NCBI RefSeq assembly: GCF_023161665.1
Contig: NZ_JALNTW010000010.1
Location: 1 to 64,000 of the forward strand
Length of the DNA: 64,000 bases
Direction of reading: 5' to 3'
Origin: Shewanella sp. 1CM18E
GTDB taxonomy: Bacteria > Pseudomonadota > Gammaproteobacteria > Enterobacterales > Shewanellaceae
Below, piece by piece: positions 29,875-39,656 of this stretch. Under the pieces are notes generated by a model. That model was not told the DNA's origin, did no database searches, and saw only the letters and a program-made list of their open reading frames with translations. Every line of letters begins with the position of its first letter. Within the stretch, counting starts at the first letter, position 1. A program made the translations under genes and the position numbers.

Positions 29875-30675
29875 TTAACGTTTAAGTGCTTCGCTCAATA
29901 ATGGGCGGAAAGACTTAACTAATGCTGTAGTCGTCTTTGGAGAACCAGCAACGATGTTGCCAGAAACTAGGTAGTTGTGGTTACCAGTAAAGTCAGTAAC
30001 AGTACCGCCAGCTTCACGCACGATCAGATCGCCTGCAGCGATGTCCCATGGCTTTAGACCGATTTCGAAGAAACCATCTACACGGCCAGCAGCTAAGTAA
30101 GCTAGATCAAGAGCTGCAGAACCTGCACGACGTACGTCAGCAGACTGAGTGAATGCAGTTGCAAATAACTTCATGTAAGTTTCAGTGTGCTGTTTAGCTT
30201 TGAATGGGAAACCGGTAGCAATAATAGTTTCGTCCAAATCTTTGTTAGCAACACGGATACGGAAATCGTTAAGTTTTGCAAACTTACCGCGTACAGCAGA
30301 GAACAGTTCATCACGGATTGGATCGTAAACAACAGCGACTTCAGTTTTGCCTTTGAATTGCATAGCAATAGAAACAGCAAAATGAGGAATACCTCTTACG
30401 AAGTTGTTAGTGCCATCCAGAGGGTCAACAATCCATACGTAATCTTTGTTTGTTCCTTTATTCTCACCAGTTTCTTCACCAATAATAGTGTGGTCTGGGT
30501 AAGATTTACGGATCTGATACGTGATTGCAGCTTCAGCTTCCTTGTCTACGTTAGTCACGTAGTCGTTAATGCCTTTTGAACTGACTTCAACTCGGTCTAG
30601 TTCTGCATAGGCGCGCAAAATCGTTTGGCCGGCAGCGCGAGCAGCGCGCACAGCAATGGTATGCATTGGAAGCAT
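29875..30675 (-). CDS. suhB: Inositol-1-monophosphatase / antitermination factor SuhB
   Basis: 266 residues, beginning MLPMHTIAVRAARAAG as in E. coli SuhB. Metal-binding motifs are GEETG, DPLDGTNNF and the C-terminal WDIAAGDLIVREAGG. It hydrolyses inositol monophosphate, and in enterobacteria it also serves in the rRNA antitermination complex. It is divergent from trmJ, the same arrangement as in E. coli. Confidence 0.95.
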   Translation of the reverse strand: MLPMHTIAVRAARAAGQTILRAYAELDRVEVSSKGINDYVTNVDKEAEAAITYQIRKSYPDHTIIGEETGENKGTNKDYVWIVDPLDGTNNFVRGIPHFAVSIAMQFKGKTEVAVVYDPIRDELFSAVRGKFAKLNDFRIRVANKDLDETIIATGFPFKAKQHTETYMKLFATAFTQSADVRRAGSAALDLAYLAAGRVDGFFEIGLKPWDIAAGDLIVREAGGTVTDFTGNHNYLVSGNIVAGSPKTTTALVKSFRPLLSEALKR

Positions 30676-30831
30676 TGCAAATCCCCTGGATGTAAAAGAA
30701 CGGATATAAATTATCGGAGGCGGATTATACTCTATTTGACCGTTATATCAAATGCTGATTTTTGTATAAGCAAAATGGGTCGCTTGTGGTAACATTCTTT
30801 CACGTGTTCTCTCAGAAAAATAAGTAGTTTC

Positions 30832-31593
30832 ATGCTCAGCAATATTCGCGTCGTTCTTGTCGGTACTTCCCACCCAGGGAATATAGGTTCAACAGCCCGT
30901 GCTATGAAAACCATGGGGTTATCCACTTTATATCTAGCGGAGCCAAAAGTTGAGCCAGATGGCCACTCTATTGCGCTAGCAGCGGGTGCATCAGATATTT
31001 TAAAGCACGCTATAACAGTTGGCTCTGTAGAAGAAGCGATTGCAGATTGTAGCTTGGTTATCGCAACCAGTGCTCGTAGCCGCACGTTAGATTGGCCAAT
31101 GCTAGAGCCGCGTGAAGCAGGTGAGAAGCTTGTAGGTTCTGCACTAAACGGCCCGGTTGCTATTGTGTTTGGTCGCGAAAATAACGGCCTAACAAATGAA
31201 GAACTGCAGCGTTGTGATTACCATGTGGCTATTCCGGCTAACCCAGAATATACCTCATTAAACTTGGCTCAAGCAGTACAGATTATTTGTTATGAAGCCC
31301 GTGTCGCGCATCTAGCACAAGTACAAAGCACAACAGAAGTTGGCGCGGTAGAAGGTGATGAGTCTGAGCAAGACTACCCATCATCAAAAGAGCGTGAAAA
31401 CTTTTTCGAGCATTTGGAAAATACCTTATTCTCGACCAACTTTATTGTTAAGAATCATCCTGGCCAGGTCATGACTAAGTTACGTCGTTTATTTAGTCGT
31501 ACTCGTATTGAGCGCCAAGAGATGAATATTTTGCGCGGTATTTTAACTTCGGTTGATAAAGTCGTTGCTAAAAACGAGACTAAAGATAAGTAA
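30832..31593 (+). CDS. trmJ: tRNA (cytidine/uridine-2'-O-)-methyltransferase TrmJ
   Basis: 253 residues. SPOUT-class motifs are present: [35 protein letters not shown] and [18 protein letters not shown]. It 2'-O-methylates position 32 of several tRNAs as a dimer. It starts the trmJ-cysE-iscR series; cysE begins 23 bases later. Confidence 0.95.
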   Translation: MLSNIRVVLVGTSHPGNIGSTARAMKTMGLSTLYLAEPKVEPDGHSIALAAGASDILKHAITVGSVEEAIADCSLVIATSARSRTLDWPMLEPREAGEKLVGSALNGPVAIVFGRENNGLTNEELQRCDYHVAIPANPEYTSLNLAQAVQIICYEARVAHLAQVQSTTEVGAVEGDESEQDYPSSKERENFFEHLENTLFSTNFIVKNHPGQVMTKLRRLFSRTRIERQEMNILRGILTSVDKVVAKNETKDK

Positions 31594-31616
31594 AGCGCTA
31601 AAAAGGAAGTAGCTAA

Positions 31617-32438
31617 ATGGGTGTTATCGCAAGACTGAAAGACGACATAGCCTCTATTTACCATAGAGATCCAGCGGCTAACGGTACAATTGAAATTTTA
31701 TTCAATTACCCGGGAATGCAAGCGATTTGGATCCACAGGGTGAGTAATAAATTGTGGGTTAGAAATTGGCGACTTTCAGCGCGATGTTTGTCAACGTTTT
31801 CACGTTGGCTAACCGGAGTTGAAATTCATCCGGGCGCAACGATTGGCGACCGCTTTTTTATCGACCATGGTATGGGCGTAGTCATAGGTGAAACCGCAAA
31901 TATCGGCAACGACTGTACGCTTTATCATGGTGTGACCTTAGGTGGTACAACATGGCAGGCAGGTAAACGCCACCCAACATTAGGTAATAATGTGGTGATT
32001 GGTGCGGGTGCTAAGATATTAGGTCCGATTACCATGCATGACGGAGCTCGTGTGGGCTCAAATTCTGTAGTAGTAAAAGATGTGCCTGCAGACACTACAG
32101 TTGTCGGGATCCCTGGCCGGGTAGTGGCAACGCCGTCGGCGCAATCAAAAGAAACCTCACAGCGCCGCACTGAAATGGCTAAAAAGTATGGTTTCGATGC
32201 TTATGCGGTATCACCAGATAATCCAGATCCGGTTGCTAATGCGATTGGTCAAATGCTCGATCACATGCATTTAATGGATTCTAAGGTCCAAGAAGTCTGC
32301 CAAGCCGTACAAACTTTAGGCGGAAGTGTCTGCACTGAGAAGCTGCCAGAGCTCGATGTTGAAGATTTTAGTGAAGCAGAATTAGCGGCAGCGCAGAAGC
32401 GTCAGAAGTCATTAGATGAGTTTGATCCCATTATCTAG
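31617..32438 (+). CDS. cysE: Serine O-acetyltransferase CysE
   Basis: 273 residues. The left-handed beta-helix of hexapeptide repeats ([38 protein letters not shown]) includes the catalytic His/Asp region [11 protein letters not shown]. It makes O-acetylserine for cysteine synthesis. It lies between trmJ and iscR; the same cysE-isc linkage is known from Azotobacter and fits a role in supplying cysteine for Fe-S clusters. The C-terminal 70 residues are an extension beyond the helix and differ from the short enterobacterial tail. Confidence 0.93.
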   Translation: MGVIARLKDDIASIYHRDPAANGTIEILFNYPGMQAIWIHRVSNKLWVRNWRLSARCLSTFSRWLTGVEIHPGATIGDRFFIDHGMGVVIGETANIGNDCTLYHGVTLGGTTWQAGKRHPTLGNNVVIGAGAKILGPITMHDGARVGSNSVVVKDVPADTTVVGIPGRVVATPSAQSKETSQRRTEMAKKYGFDAYAVSPDNPDPVANAIGQMLDHMHLMDSKVQEVCQAVQTLGGSVCTEKLPELDVEDFSEAELAAAQKRQKSLDEFDPII

Positions 32439-32493
32439 CAGAATGTGCGTTTAAAATCTTAAATGCCATTGAATCTTGCCTAATAAACAGGTT

Positions 32494-32522
32494 AAATACC
32501 CCAGCAAAATGACGGGGTATTT
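32494..32522 (+). terminator. Possible terminator between cysE and iscR
   Basis: AAATACCCC / GGGGTATTT stem with an 11-base loop; the T-tract after it is weak. It would separate trmJ-cysE from the IscR-controlled promoter. Confidence 0.55.
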
Positions 32523-32544
32523 AATTCCTGTCATGATCCTATTA

Positions 32545-32594
32545 ATACCTGACCAAATTGCTAGGTTTTATACTTGACTAAAATAGTCGGGTAT
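32545..32594 (+). promoter_or_regulatory. Two adjoining IscR type 1 binding sites upstream of iscR
   Basis: The 25-base segment 32570-32594 fits the type 1 IscR consensus at every position: ATACTTGACT at one end, an A/T-rich centre, then TAGTC and GGGTAT. The segment 32545-32569 directly before it fits with several mismatches (ATACCTGACC ... CTAGG). Two tandem type 1 sites upstream of iscR also occur in E. coli, where [2Fe-2S]-IscR represses its own operon. Confidence 0.85.
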
Positions 32595-32633
32595 GTTGAA
32601 ATTAGCCTATGCTTTTTTGGGAGACGTAGTAGC

Positions 32634-33095
32634 ATGAAACTTACATCGAAAGGTCGGTACGCAGTCACAGCAATGTTAGATGTTGCTATGCATTCAACAA
32701 ATGGTCCTGTGCCATTAGCCGATATTTCTGAGCGTCAAGGGATCTCTCTATCTTACCTCGAACAACTCTTTGCAAAACTTAGAAAGAACGGCTTGGTTTC
32801 AAGTGTCCGTGGGCCCGGTGGTGGATATCGCCTAGGTACAGACGCTTGTGAGATCTCAGTTGGTATGGTTGTACGTGCGGTTGATGAGTCCGTCGATGCA
32901 ACACGTTGCCAAGGTCAGGGAAACTGCCAGAGTGGAACGCGATGTTTAACCCATTCTCTGTGGGGAGACTTAAGTAATCAAATCTCCGATTTTTTGAATG
33001 GCATATCGTTAGCAGGATTAATGCATAAAAGAGATGTGCAGTTTATCTCCGTTAAACAGGATAAATTGCAGCAGGAGCAAAGGCTCAGCATTTAG
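32634..33095 (+). CDS. iscR: Fe-S cluster regulator IscR
   Basis: 153 residues from the ATG at 32634 ([18 protein letters not shown], the canonical start); the longer frame runs back through the operator. Rrf2-type winged helix, then the cluster ligands in [17 protein letters not shown]: three Cys and one His. It represses the isc operon when loaded with [2Fe-2S] and, as apo-protein, regulates type 2 sites elsewhere. First gene of iscRSUA-hscBA-fdx. Confidence 0.97.
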   Translation: MKLTSKGRYAVTAMLDVAMHSTNGPVPLADISERQGISLSYLEQLFAKLRKNGLVSSVRGPGGGYRLGTDACEISVGMVVRAVDESVDATRCQGQGNCQSGTRCLTHSLWGDLSNQISDFLNGISLAGLMHKRDVQFISVKQDKLQQEQRLSI

Positions 33096-33177
33096 CAGCT
33101 TTTGTTATGAATATAAAAATTATTTTTTGTACGTTGTAAGTGGTCTCCGCTAGAGGCTACAAAGTACGGAGTGTGTG

Positions 33178-34392
33178 ATGAAGCTACCTATCTACTTAGA
33201 TTATGCTGCGACGACGCCGGTTGACCCTCGCGTTGCAGAGAAAATGATGAAGTGCATGACAATGGACGGCATTTTTGGTAACCCAGCGTCTCGTTCTCAC
33301 CGTTACGGCTGGCAAGCTGAAGAAGCGGTTGATATTGCGCGTAACCAAATTGCTGACCTTATCAATGCTGACCCACGTGAAATTGTTTTCACATCTGGTG
33401 CAACTGAGTCTGACAACCTTGCAATTAAAGGTGTTGCTCACTTCTACCACAAGAAAGGCAAGCACATCATCACCAGCAAGACAGAACATAAAGCCGTTCT
33501 AGATACTTGCCGCCAACTTGAACGTGAAGGCTATGAAGTGACTTACCTTCAGCCTGAGCCAAGTGGTCTAATTCCGGTTGCTATGATTGAAGCTGCTATG
33601 CGTGAAGACACTATTTTAGTGAGCATCATGCAAGTGAATAATGAAATCGGTGTTATTCAAGATATCGACGCAATTGGTGAACTTTGTCGTTCACGTAAGA
33701 TTGTATTCCATGTTGATGCGGCGCAAAGCGCTGGCAAAATGCCTATCGACGTGCAAAAGACTAAAGTCGACTTGCTGTCTATTTCAGGCCACAAAATGTA
33801 CGGCCCGAAAGGTATTGGCGCACTATATGTGAGCCGTAAGCCACGTATTCGCCTAGAAGCAGCAATGCACGGTGGCGGACATGAGCGCGGCATGCGCAGT
33901 GGTACACTAGCAACTCACCAAATCGTGGGTATGGGTGAAGCTGCAGCAATTGCAAAAGCGGATATGGATGTAGACAACGAGCGTATTCGTCGTTTACGTG
34001 ACAAGCTTTGGAATGGTATTAACCACATCGAAGAGACTTATATCAACGGTGATATGGAAAACAGACACTGCGGTAGCCTAAACGTCAGCTTCAACTTCGT
34101 TGAAGGTGAGTCATTAATGATGGCATTAAAAGACTTAGCAGTATCTTCAGGTTCAGCATGTACTTCAGCAAGTCTAGAGCCTAGCTACGTATTACGTGCA
34201 TTGGGTCTGAATGACGAAATGGCGCATAGCTCAATTCGATTCTCAATCGGTCGTTTCACGACAGATGAAGAGATCGACCATGCAATAGAAACGATTAAAG
34301 AATCTATTGGTAATTTAAGGGAAATGTCTCCGCTTTGGGAAATGTTCAAAGACGGTATTGATCTAGACACAGTTCAGTGGGCACACCACTAA
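33178..34392 (+). CDS. iscS: Cysteine desulfurase IscS
   Basis: 404 residues from the ATG at 33178 ([19 protein letters not shown]). PLP lysine in [10 protein letters not shown] and the persulfide Cys in [10 protein letters not shown]. It supplies sulfur for Fe-S clusters and tRNA thiolation. GGAG lies upstream; a GTG three bases earlier is in frame. It follows iscR by 82 bases and precedes iscU by 40. Confidence 0.98.
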   Translation: MKLPIYLDYAATTPVDPRVAEKMMKCMTMDGIFGNPASRSHRYGWQAEEAVDIARNQIADLINADPREIVFTSGATESDNLAIKGVAHFYHKKGKHIITSKTEHKAVLDTCRQLEREGYEVTYLQPEPSGLIPVAMIEAAMREDTILVSIMQVNNEIGVIQDIDAIGELCRSRKIVFHVDAAQSAGKMPIDVQKTKVDLLSISGHKMYGPKGIGALYVSRKPRIRLEAAMHGGGHERGMRSGTLATHQIVGMGEAAAIAKADMDVDNERIRRLRDKLWNGINHIEETYINGDMENRHCGSLNVSFNFVEGESLMMALKDLAVSSGSACTSASLEPSYVLRALGLNDEMAHSSIRFSIGRFTTDEEIDHAIETIKESIGNLREMSPLWEMFKDGIDLDTVQWAHH

Positions 34393-34432
34393 CCTTAACT
34401 TAATTCACGAATAGATAAATTGGAGTTGTATC

Positions 34433-34816
34433 ATGGCTTATAGCGAAAAAGTAATCGACCATTATGAGAACCCACGTAACGTTGGTTCATTTGATAAAAA
34501 TGATCCGTCAGTTGTGACTGGCATGGTAGGCGCACCAGCTTGTGGTGACGTAATGAAGCTACAACTGCGCATCGACGACAACGGTATTATCGAAGACGCT
34601 AAGTTTAAAACTTACGGTTGTGGTAGTGCTATTGCTTCTAGCTCACTAGTAACTGAGTGGGTTAAAGGCAAAACAATTGAAGAAGCTGGCGCAATTAAAA
34701 ACACTGATATTGCTGAAGAGTTAGCGTTACCACCAGTAAAAATTCATTGCTCAATTTTGGCTGAAGATGCGATTAAAGCCGCTCTTGAAGAGTACAAAAC
34801 AAAGCAATCTAAGTAA
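34433..34816 (+). CDS. iscU: Fe-S cluster scaffold IscU
   Basis: 127 residues. Cluster ligands appear in [19 protein letters not shown] and [11 protein letters not shown], and the LPPVK motif recognised by the chaperone HscA is intact. It assembles [2Fe-2S] clusters with IscS and hands them over with HscBA. Confidence 0.98.
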   Translation: MAYSEKVIDHYENPRNVGSFDKNDPSVVTGMVGAPACGDVMKLQLRIDDNGIIEDAKFKTYGCGSAIASSSLVTEWVKGKTIEEAGAIKNTDIAEELALPPVKIHCSILAEDAIKAALEEYKTKQSK

Positions 34817-34830
34817 TACCTGGAGTTAAG

Positions 34831-35154
34831 ATGGCAATTAGTATCACTCCCGCAGCGGCTGAACGTGTTAAGAGTTTCTTAACTAGCCGTGGCAAAGGTT
34901 TAGGCTTACGTTTAGGACTTAAGACATCAGGTTGTTCTGGTATGGCTTATGTACTTGAGTTTGTTGATGACCTGAATGACGACGATGAACTTTACGATGT
35001 CGATGGTGTAAAAATTATCATCGACGCTAAAAGCTTTATTTATCTTCAAGGGATTGAGTTGGACTTTGTTAAAGAAGGTCTAAACGAAGGTTTCCAATTT
35101 AATAACCCGAACGCGAAAGGTGAATGTGGCTGCGGTGAGAGTTTTACCGTTTAA
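34831..35154 (+). CDS. iscA: Fe-S assembly protein IscA
   Basis: 107 residues of the A-type carrier family with the three Cys ligands in [14 protein letters not shown] and GECGCGESF. It delivers iron or preassembled clusters to targets. Fourteen bases after iscU, 18 before hscB. Confidence 0.97.
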   Translation: MAISITPAAAERVKSFLTSRGKGLGLRLGLKTSGCSGMAYVLEFVDDLNDDDELYDVDGVKIIIDAKSFIYLQGIELDFVKEGLNEGFQFNNPNAKGECGCGESFTV

Positions 35155-35172
35155 GCCATTTAAAGTTAAACT

Positions 35173-35697
35173 ATGAATTATTTCGAGCTGTTTAGTTTAC
35201 TTCCTTCCTATGATGTCGACACCGCCTTACTTGCAGATCGCTATCGCGAACTGCAAAGGGCGGTTCATCCCGACAAATTTGCTAACGCAAGTGAGCAAGA
35301 TAAGCGTCTGTCAGTGCAACGCACTGCGCAAATTAATGACGCTTTCCAAACGCTTAAAAATCCAATTCAACGCGCTGAACATTTGTTAGCACTGAAAGGG
35401 TTAGAGCTTAGTCATGAATCTACCACGTTAAAAGATACGCAATTTTTAATGCAGCAGATGGAATGGCGTGAATCGCTTGAAGATATTGCTCACAGTAATG
35501 ATCCTGAAGACGATATAGCCGCGTTATACGACTCTTTTGACCAATACGCTAAACAGATCACTGCAGAACTAAAAGTGTTATTGATTAGCGATCTTGAAGT
35601 GGATCATTTGCAGGCTGCAGATCAAATTCGTAAACTCAAGTTTATGGCAAAATTACAAGATGAGTTGACTAGGGTGGAAGATGCACTCTTCGATTAG
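35173..35697 (+). CDS. hscB: Fe-S co-chaperone HscB
   Basis: 174 residues. An N-terminal J-domain with the HPDKF motif ([17 protein letters not shown]) stimulates HscA, and the C-terminal three-helix domain binds IscU. A strong terminator-like hairpin follows before hscA. Confidence 0.96.
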   Translation: MNYFELFSLLPSYDVDTALLADRYRELQRAVHPDKFANASEQDKRLSVQRTAQINDAFQTLKNPIQRAEHLLALKGLELSHESTTLKDTQFLMQQMEWRESLEDIAHSNDPEDDIAALYDSFDQYAKQITAELKVLLISDLEVDHLQAADQIRKLKFMAKLQDELTRVEDALFD

Positions 35698-35721
35698 TCA
35701 GCGGTCTTAATTTTATAATAT

Positions 35722-35754
35722 TGTTGGCTCAAGCTATTGAGCCAACATTTTTTT
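35722..35754 (+). terminator. Intra-operon terminator/attenuator between hscB and hscA
   Basis: Perfect 11-bp stem TGTTGGCTCAA / TTGAGCCAACA with a GCTA loop and T7, 24 bases after the hscB stop and 13 before the hscA ATG. It has every feature of a Rho-independent terminator inside what is normally one transcript. Confidence 0.8.
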
Positions 35755-35767
35755 AAGTTGGATATTT

Positions 35768-37630
35768 ATGGCACTTTTGCAGATAGCAGAGCCTGGACAG
35801 AGCGCTGCTCCCCACCAACATCGTCTCGCCGTTGGGATAGATTTAGGCACCACTAACTCACTTGTTGCTGCGGTTCGTAGTGGCGTAGCGAATACTTTAC
35901 CTGACGAAGATGATAGACATTCTTTACCTTCAGTCGTTCGTTATACCCAAGATACAGTGATGGTAGGGCGAGACGCTGAAGCGTTTTCTGCTCAAGATCC
36001 GCAAAATACCATAGTGTCAGTTAAACGCTTTATGGGTCGTAGCCTAGCTGATATTCAGTCTGGCTCGCAGTCTTTTGCTTACGAGTTTGAAGCAAGTGAA
36101 AATGGTTTACCGATATTTGTCACGCCAAGCGGTAAAGTTAACCCAGTACAAGTTTCTGCCGAAATTTTAAAGCCGCTGGTGGCCCGTGCGGAATCAACAC
36201 TTGGTGGCACGTTAGAAGGTGTGGTGATAACCGTTCCTGCTTACTTTGATGACGCGCAACGTCAAGGCACTAAAGATGCAGCAGCACTGACTGGTGTAAA
36301 AGTATTACGTCTTTTAAATGAACCAACAGCAGCAGCGATTGCTTACGGTTTAGATTCAGGTCAAGAGGGTGTAATCGCCGTTTACGACTTAGGTGGCGGT
36401 ACTTTTGATATTTCAATTCTACGTTTAAACAAAGGCGTATTTGAAGTTTTGGCAACCGGTGGTGATTCCGCTTTAGGCGGCGATGATTTTGACCATGCGC
36501 TGCAGGCTTATTTAATTGAACAATGGCAGTTAGTTGATGTTAGCGCTAGCCTCAATCGAAAAATACAGATTGAAGCGCGCCGGGTAAAAGAAGCATTAAC
36601 TGATGCAGCAGAAACAGTCGCAAGTGTTATTGATGATAACGGTGCTGAGCAGTCTTTATCTATCAGCCGAGAGCTATTTGATAGCCTGATCAGTAAGCTT
36701 GTAAAGAAAACCATCGCAAGTTGCCGCCGCGCACTGCGTGATGCCGATGTTAGCGCTGATGAAGTACTTGAAACTGTCATGGTTGGTGGTTCAACTCGAG
36801 TGCCTTTAGTGCGCCAAGAAGTTGAAAGCTTCATGGATAAAACGCCGTTAACTTCTATTGACCCCGATCGCGTGGTTGCCATTGGCGCAGCGATTCAAGC
36901 GGATATCTTAGTCGGTAATAAGCCAGAATCTGATTTATTGTTACTTGATGTTATTCCATTATCGCTTGGTATTGAAACCATGGGCGGCTTAGTTGAGAAA
37001 GTGGTTTCACGTAACACCACTATTCCAGTTGCCCGTGCGCAAGAGTTTACCACGTTTAAAGATGGTCAAACGGCAATGGCGTTTCATGTGGTTCAAGGTG
37101 AACGTGAGTTAGTGGCTGATTGTCGCTCACTGGCTAAGTTTACTTTACAAGGTATTCCGCCGCTTGCGGCCGGCGCTGCACATATTCGAGTGACGTTCCA
37201 AGTTGATGCAGATGGCTTGCTAAGCGTAACGGCAATGGAAAAATCCACCGGGGTGCAATCAAGTATTCAAGTTAAGCCGTCATTTGGTTTAAGCGATGAA
37301 GAAATTGGCAGTATGCTGAAAGACTCGATGGCTAATGCGAAAGATGATATTACTCGCCGTATGCTAGCTGAAAAGCAGGTTGAGGCTGCTCGTGTGCTCG
37401 AGTCATTAAGTGCTGCATTAAATAAAGACGGTGATTTACTGTCAGATGATGAACGTACAGCTATTCAAGCCGATATGGCATTACTTGCACAAACTGCAAG
37501 TGAAGAAGATGCTGATGCGATTGAAAAGGCTATTGAAGCATTAGATACGGCGACGCAGGACTTTGCTGCTAAGCGTATGGATAACTCAATTAGACTCGCT
37601 TTAAAAGGGCAGTCGGTTGACAATATATAG
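35768..37630 (+). CDS. hscA: Fe-S specialised Hsp70 chaperone HscA
   Basis: 620 residues. ATPase domain motifs are [25 protein letters not shown] and [10 protein letters not shown]. The substrate domain is of the HscA type, which binds the LPPVK motif of IscU, followed by a lid. With HscB it drives cluster transfer from IscU. The upstream hairpin suggests that it may be transcribed at a lower level than iscRSUA. Confidence 0.97.
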   Translation: MALLQIAEPGQSAAPHQHRLAVGIDLGTTNSLVAAVRSGVANTLPDEDDRHSLPSVVRYTQDTVMVGRDAEAFSAQDPQNTIVSVKRFMGRSLADIQSGSQSFAYEFEASENGLPIFVTPSGKVNPVQVSAEILKPLVARAESTLGGTLEGVVITVPAYFDDAQRQGTKDAAALTGVKVLRLLNEPTAAAIAYGLDSGQEGVIAVYDLGGGTFDISILRLNKGVFEVLATGGDSALGGDDFDHALQAYLIEQWQLVDVSASLNRKIQIEARRVKEALTDAAETVASVIDDNGAEQSLSISRELFDSLISKLVKKTIASCRRALRDADVSADEVLETVMVGGSTRVPLVRQEVESFMDKTPLTSIDPDRVVAIGAAIQADILVGNKPESDLLLLDVIPLSLGIETMGGLVEKVVSRNTTIPVARAQEFTTFKDGQTAMAFHVVQGERELVADCRSLAKFTLQGIPPLAAGAAHIRVTFQVDADGLLSVTAMEKSTGVQSSIQVKPSFGLSDEEIGSMLKDSMANAKDDITRRMLAEKQVEAARVLESLSAALNKDGDLLSDDERTAIQADMALLAQTASEEDADAIEKAIEALDTATQDFAAKRMDNSIRLALKGQSVDNI

Positions 37631-37638
37631 GTAAGGTT

Positions 37639-37974
37639 ATGCCACAAATTGTATTTCTACCCCACGAAGAGTTGTGTCCAGATGGCGCAGTAGTTGAAGC
37701 GCAAGAAGGCGAGACGGTTTTAGACGTTGCACTACGTAACGGCATCCATATTGAACATGCCTGTGAAAAGTCGTGTGCTTGCACCACTTGTCACGTCATT
37801 ATTCGTGAAGGCTTTGATGAGCTAGAAGAGAGTGATGAGCTAGAAGACGATATGCTAGATAAAGCATGGGGTCTAGAGCCTGAAAGTCGTTTATCTTGCC
37901 AATCACGAGTGCCAGCCTCTGACTTAGTGGTGGATATCCCTAAGTACACTATCAATATGGTTAGCGAAGGTTAG
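37639..37974 (+). CDS. fdx: [2Fe-2S] ferredoxin Fdx of the isc system
   Basis: 111 residues of the adrenodoxin type. Four Cys ligands appear in HACEKSCACTTCHV and SRLSCQSR. It donates electrons during cluster assembly. Eight bases after hscA; a terminator follows, separating it from iscX. Confidence 0.96.
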   Translation: MPQIVFLPHEELCPDGAVVEAQEGETVLDVALRNGIHIEHACEKSCACTTCHVIIREGFDELEESDELEDDMLDKAWGLEPESRLSCQSRVPASDLVVDIPKYTINMVSEG

Positions 37975-38001
37975 TCCTAGGCGAACTTAAATTGATTTTT
38001 T

Positions 38002-38031
38002 AAAAGCCAGTAGCTAAATCTACTGGCTTTT
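38002..38031 (+). terminator. Terminator after fdx
   Basis: AAAAGCCAGTA / TACTGGCTTTT stem with an eight-base loop and T7. It ends the isc transcript 190 bases before iscX. Confidence 0.87.
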
Positions 38032-38220
38032 TTGTTTTTATTATCTTCTCCAAGAATCCTGCTAACAGGCATTAGTTTGCGGTTATAAGCAATGAATACA
38101 ACTTTCTTTATTTGTGTTCGGGAAGCATTTTTCAAAAAATGCTTAGATTAGCTCACCTTTTTAAATGATTGCTTCGAGTTGGCTTATACTCAATCAAGTG
38201 CAGATAAAAGGAGCGTAACG

Positions 38221-38418
38221 ATGAAGCTAAAATGGATAGATTCATTAGAAATTGCTTTAGAGTTGTTAGAGAAATATCCCGAGGTAAATCCTGAAACAAT
38301 TCGCTTTACCGATCTAAATGAGTGGATATTAGCACTTGATTGTTTTGACGATGATCCTAGCCATTGCAATGAAAGAGTACTCGAAGCAATTCAGGCAAAT
38401 TGGATTGCTGAAAAATGA
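38221..38418 (+). CDS. iscX: Fe-S assembly accessory protein IscX
   Basis: 65 residues from the ATG at 38221 (MKLKWIDSLEIALELLEKYP), with AAAGGAG in front. The small, acidic winged-helix protein interacts with IscS and tunes cluster assembly. In E. coli iscX follows fdx directly. Here a terminator and about 245 bases lie between, so it probably has its own promoter; TATACT at 38185-38190 is a possible -10. Confidence 0.93.
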   Translation: MKLKWIDSLEIALELLEKYPEVNPETIRFTDLNEWILALDCFDDDPSHCNERVLEAIQANWIAEK

Positions 38419-38606
38419 GACACTTTGGCAGCATTAAGCTTATAAGTGTGATATCGATCTACTCTGTTGATTGTTGACTGCGCAATTCCATTTGCAGTTG
38501 ATCCGTATCAAGTGTCGTTGCAAAAATTGTTCTAGATTGAAGTCTAATTTTGAGTGGCTTTGGTTTAAGTCATCATTTTTCATTATTTTGAGAAAGGGAT
38601 GTGAAC

Positions 38607-38777
38607 ATGCGTAAGTTATTATTATTAGGCACAATCTTGTTATCTCCTGCTGTTGCTTTTGCTCATGAGGGGCATGGTGGTGTTGGTTTATTTCATCACT
38701 TTGTTGACTTAGCTCCGGCGTTAGCACTTTTAGCGGTTATTGGTGTAGGCTTTGTTTGGGTTAAAAAACGTAAGTAA
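38607..38777 (+). CDS. Small exported His-rich membrane peptide, 56 aa
   Basis: Open frame from ATG 38607 to TAA 38775-38777 with AAGGG upstream. MRKLLLLGTILLSPAVAFA is a clear signal peptide. The mature part begins HEGHGGVGLFHHF, with five His in 13 residues, and ends in a membrane helix (ALALLAVIGVGFVWV) with a basic tail KKRK. I do not recognise a named family, though short His-tipped signal-plus-helix proteins are common in proteobacteria. It lies between iscX and ndk. Metal binding is plausible but inferred. Confidence 0.7.
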   Translation: MRKLLLLGTILLSPAVAFAHEGHGGVGLFHHFVDLAPALALLAVIGVGFVWVKKRK

Positions 38778-38933
38778 TATTGTGATAAATGATTGGCTAA
38801 TTTAGTTGGTCAATCGTTTAGCTTTAGTTAAATTAGCTATAAAAAATGCAAAGTGACGGCTGTAAAGTGTGACCCACCCAGACTTTTTGTATCCAGATAT
38901 CAGACTTATCTCAATTAGATGGCCGTTAAAGGG

Positions 38934-38962
38934 TAGGCAATAGGTGCATAATTTCGTATAAT
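38934..38962 (+). promoter_or_regulatory. Possible sigma-70 promoter of ndk
   Basis: A perfect -10 TATAAT at 38957-38962 with TAGGCA (four of six consensus bases) 17 bases upstream, about 45 bases before the ndk start. Confidence 0.5.
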
Positions 38963-39006
38963 CCGCGCGAAAATTAAAACCCCTATATTCAAGAAGGAAG
39001 CTTTTC

Positions 39007-39438
39007 ATGGCTATCGAACGTACTTTTTCTATCATTAAGCCTGATGCTGTTGCAAAAAACCACATTGGCGCTATCTATAACCGTTTTGAAACGGCTGGCC
39101 TGAAAATCATCGCTTCTAAAATGGTTCACCTAAGCCAAGAGCAAGCTGAAGGCTTCTACGCTGAGCACAGCGAGCGCCCATTCTTTGGTGCACTAGTTGC
39201 ATTCATGACTTCTGGTCCTATCATGGTTCAAGTTCTTGAAGGCGAGAACGCTGTTTTAGCTCACCGTGAAATCCTAGGTGCAACTAACCCTGCTGAAGCT
39301 GCTGAAGGTACAATCCGCGCAGATTTCGCAGAAAGCATCGATGAGAACGCTGCTCACGGTTCTGACTCACTAGCATCAGCTGAGCGTGAAGTAGCTTACT
39401 TCTTCAGCGCTGAAGAGCTATGCCCACGCACTCGTTAA
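39007..39438 (+). CDS. ndk: Nucleoside diphosphate kinase Ndk
   Basis: 143 residues (E. coli 143). [14 protein letters not shown], and the active-site His in NAAHGSDS that carries the phosphate between nucleotides. AAGGAAG lies before the ATG. The isc-iscX-ndk linkage is shared with other gammaproteobacteria such as Azotobacter. A terminator follows. Confidence 0.97.
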   Translation: MAIERTFSIIKPDAVAKNHIGAIYNRFETAGLKIIASKMVHLSQEQAEGFYAEHSERPFFGALVAFMTSGPIMVQVLEGENAVLAHREILGATNPAEAAEGTIRADFAESIDENAAHGSDSLASAEREVAYFFSAEELCPRTR

Positions 39439-39455
39439 TTCGAATGTGTGACACA

Positions 39456-39480
39456 AAAAGGAGCCTTTTGGCTCCTTTTT
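39456..39480 (+). terminator. Terminator of ndk
   Basis: AAAAGGAGCC / GGCTCCTTTT with a TTTT loop and a T-run. Confidence 0.88.
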
Positions 39481-39486
39481 TGTTTT

Positions 39487-39656
39487 CTGTGCCCCATCCT
39501 AAATAACGTTGACACTTTTCAAACCTTTTTTGGAGAGTGTGATGAAATCAATAAATAAGCGAACCCAGAAAGATTACTCCCTTGCTTTTAACCTGGCTGT
39601 AGTGGACCAGGTAGAAAAGGGATGCTTAACTTACTTTTTACACTGTATATACTGAG
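39487..39656 (+). pseudogene. Remnant of an IS3-family element (left end and start of orfA)
   Basis: After a terminal-repeat-like start (TGTGCCCCATCCTAAATAAC) and the spacing typical of IS3-group left ends, an ATG at 39542 opens a frame beginning KSINKRTQKDYSLAFNLAVV and continuing DQVEKGCLTY. That is the start of an IS3-type OrfA transposase. Similarity ends after about 31 codons and a stop follows at 39653. The rest of the element, including orfB and the right end, is absent. Residual, inactive DNA. Confidence 0.75.

Noticed and set aside
30187..30579. 130-codon plus-strand frame opposite suhB
   Set aside because: Complementary-strand shadow of a well-conserved gene.
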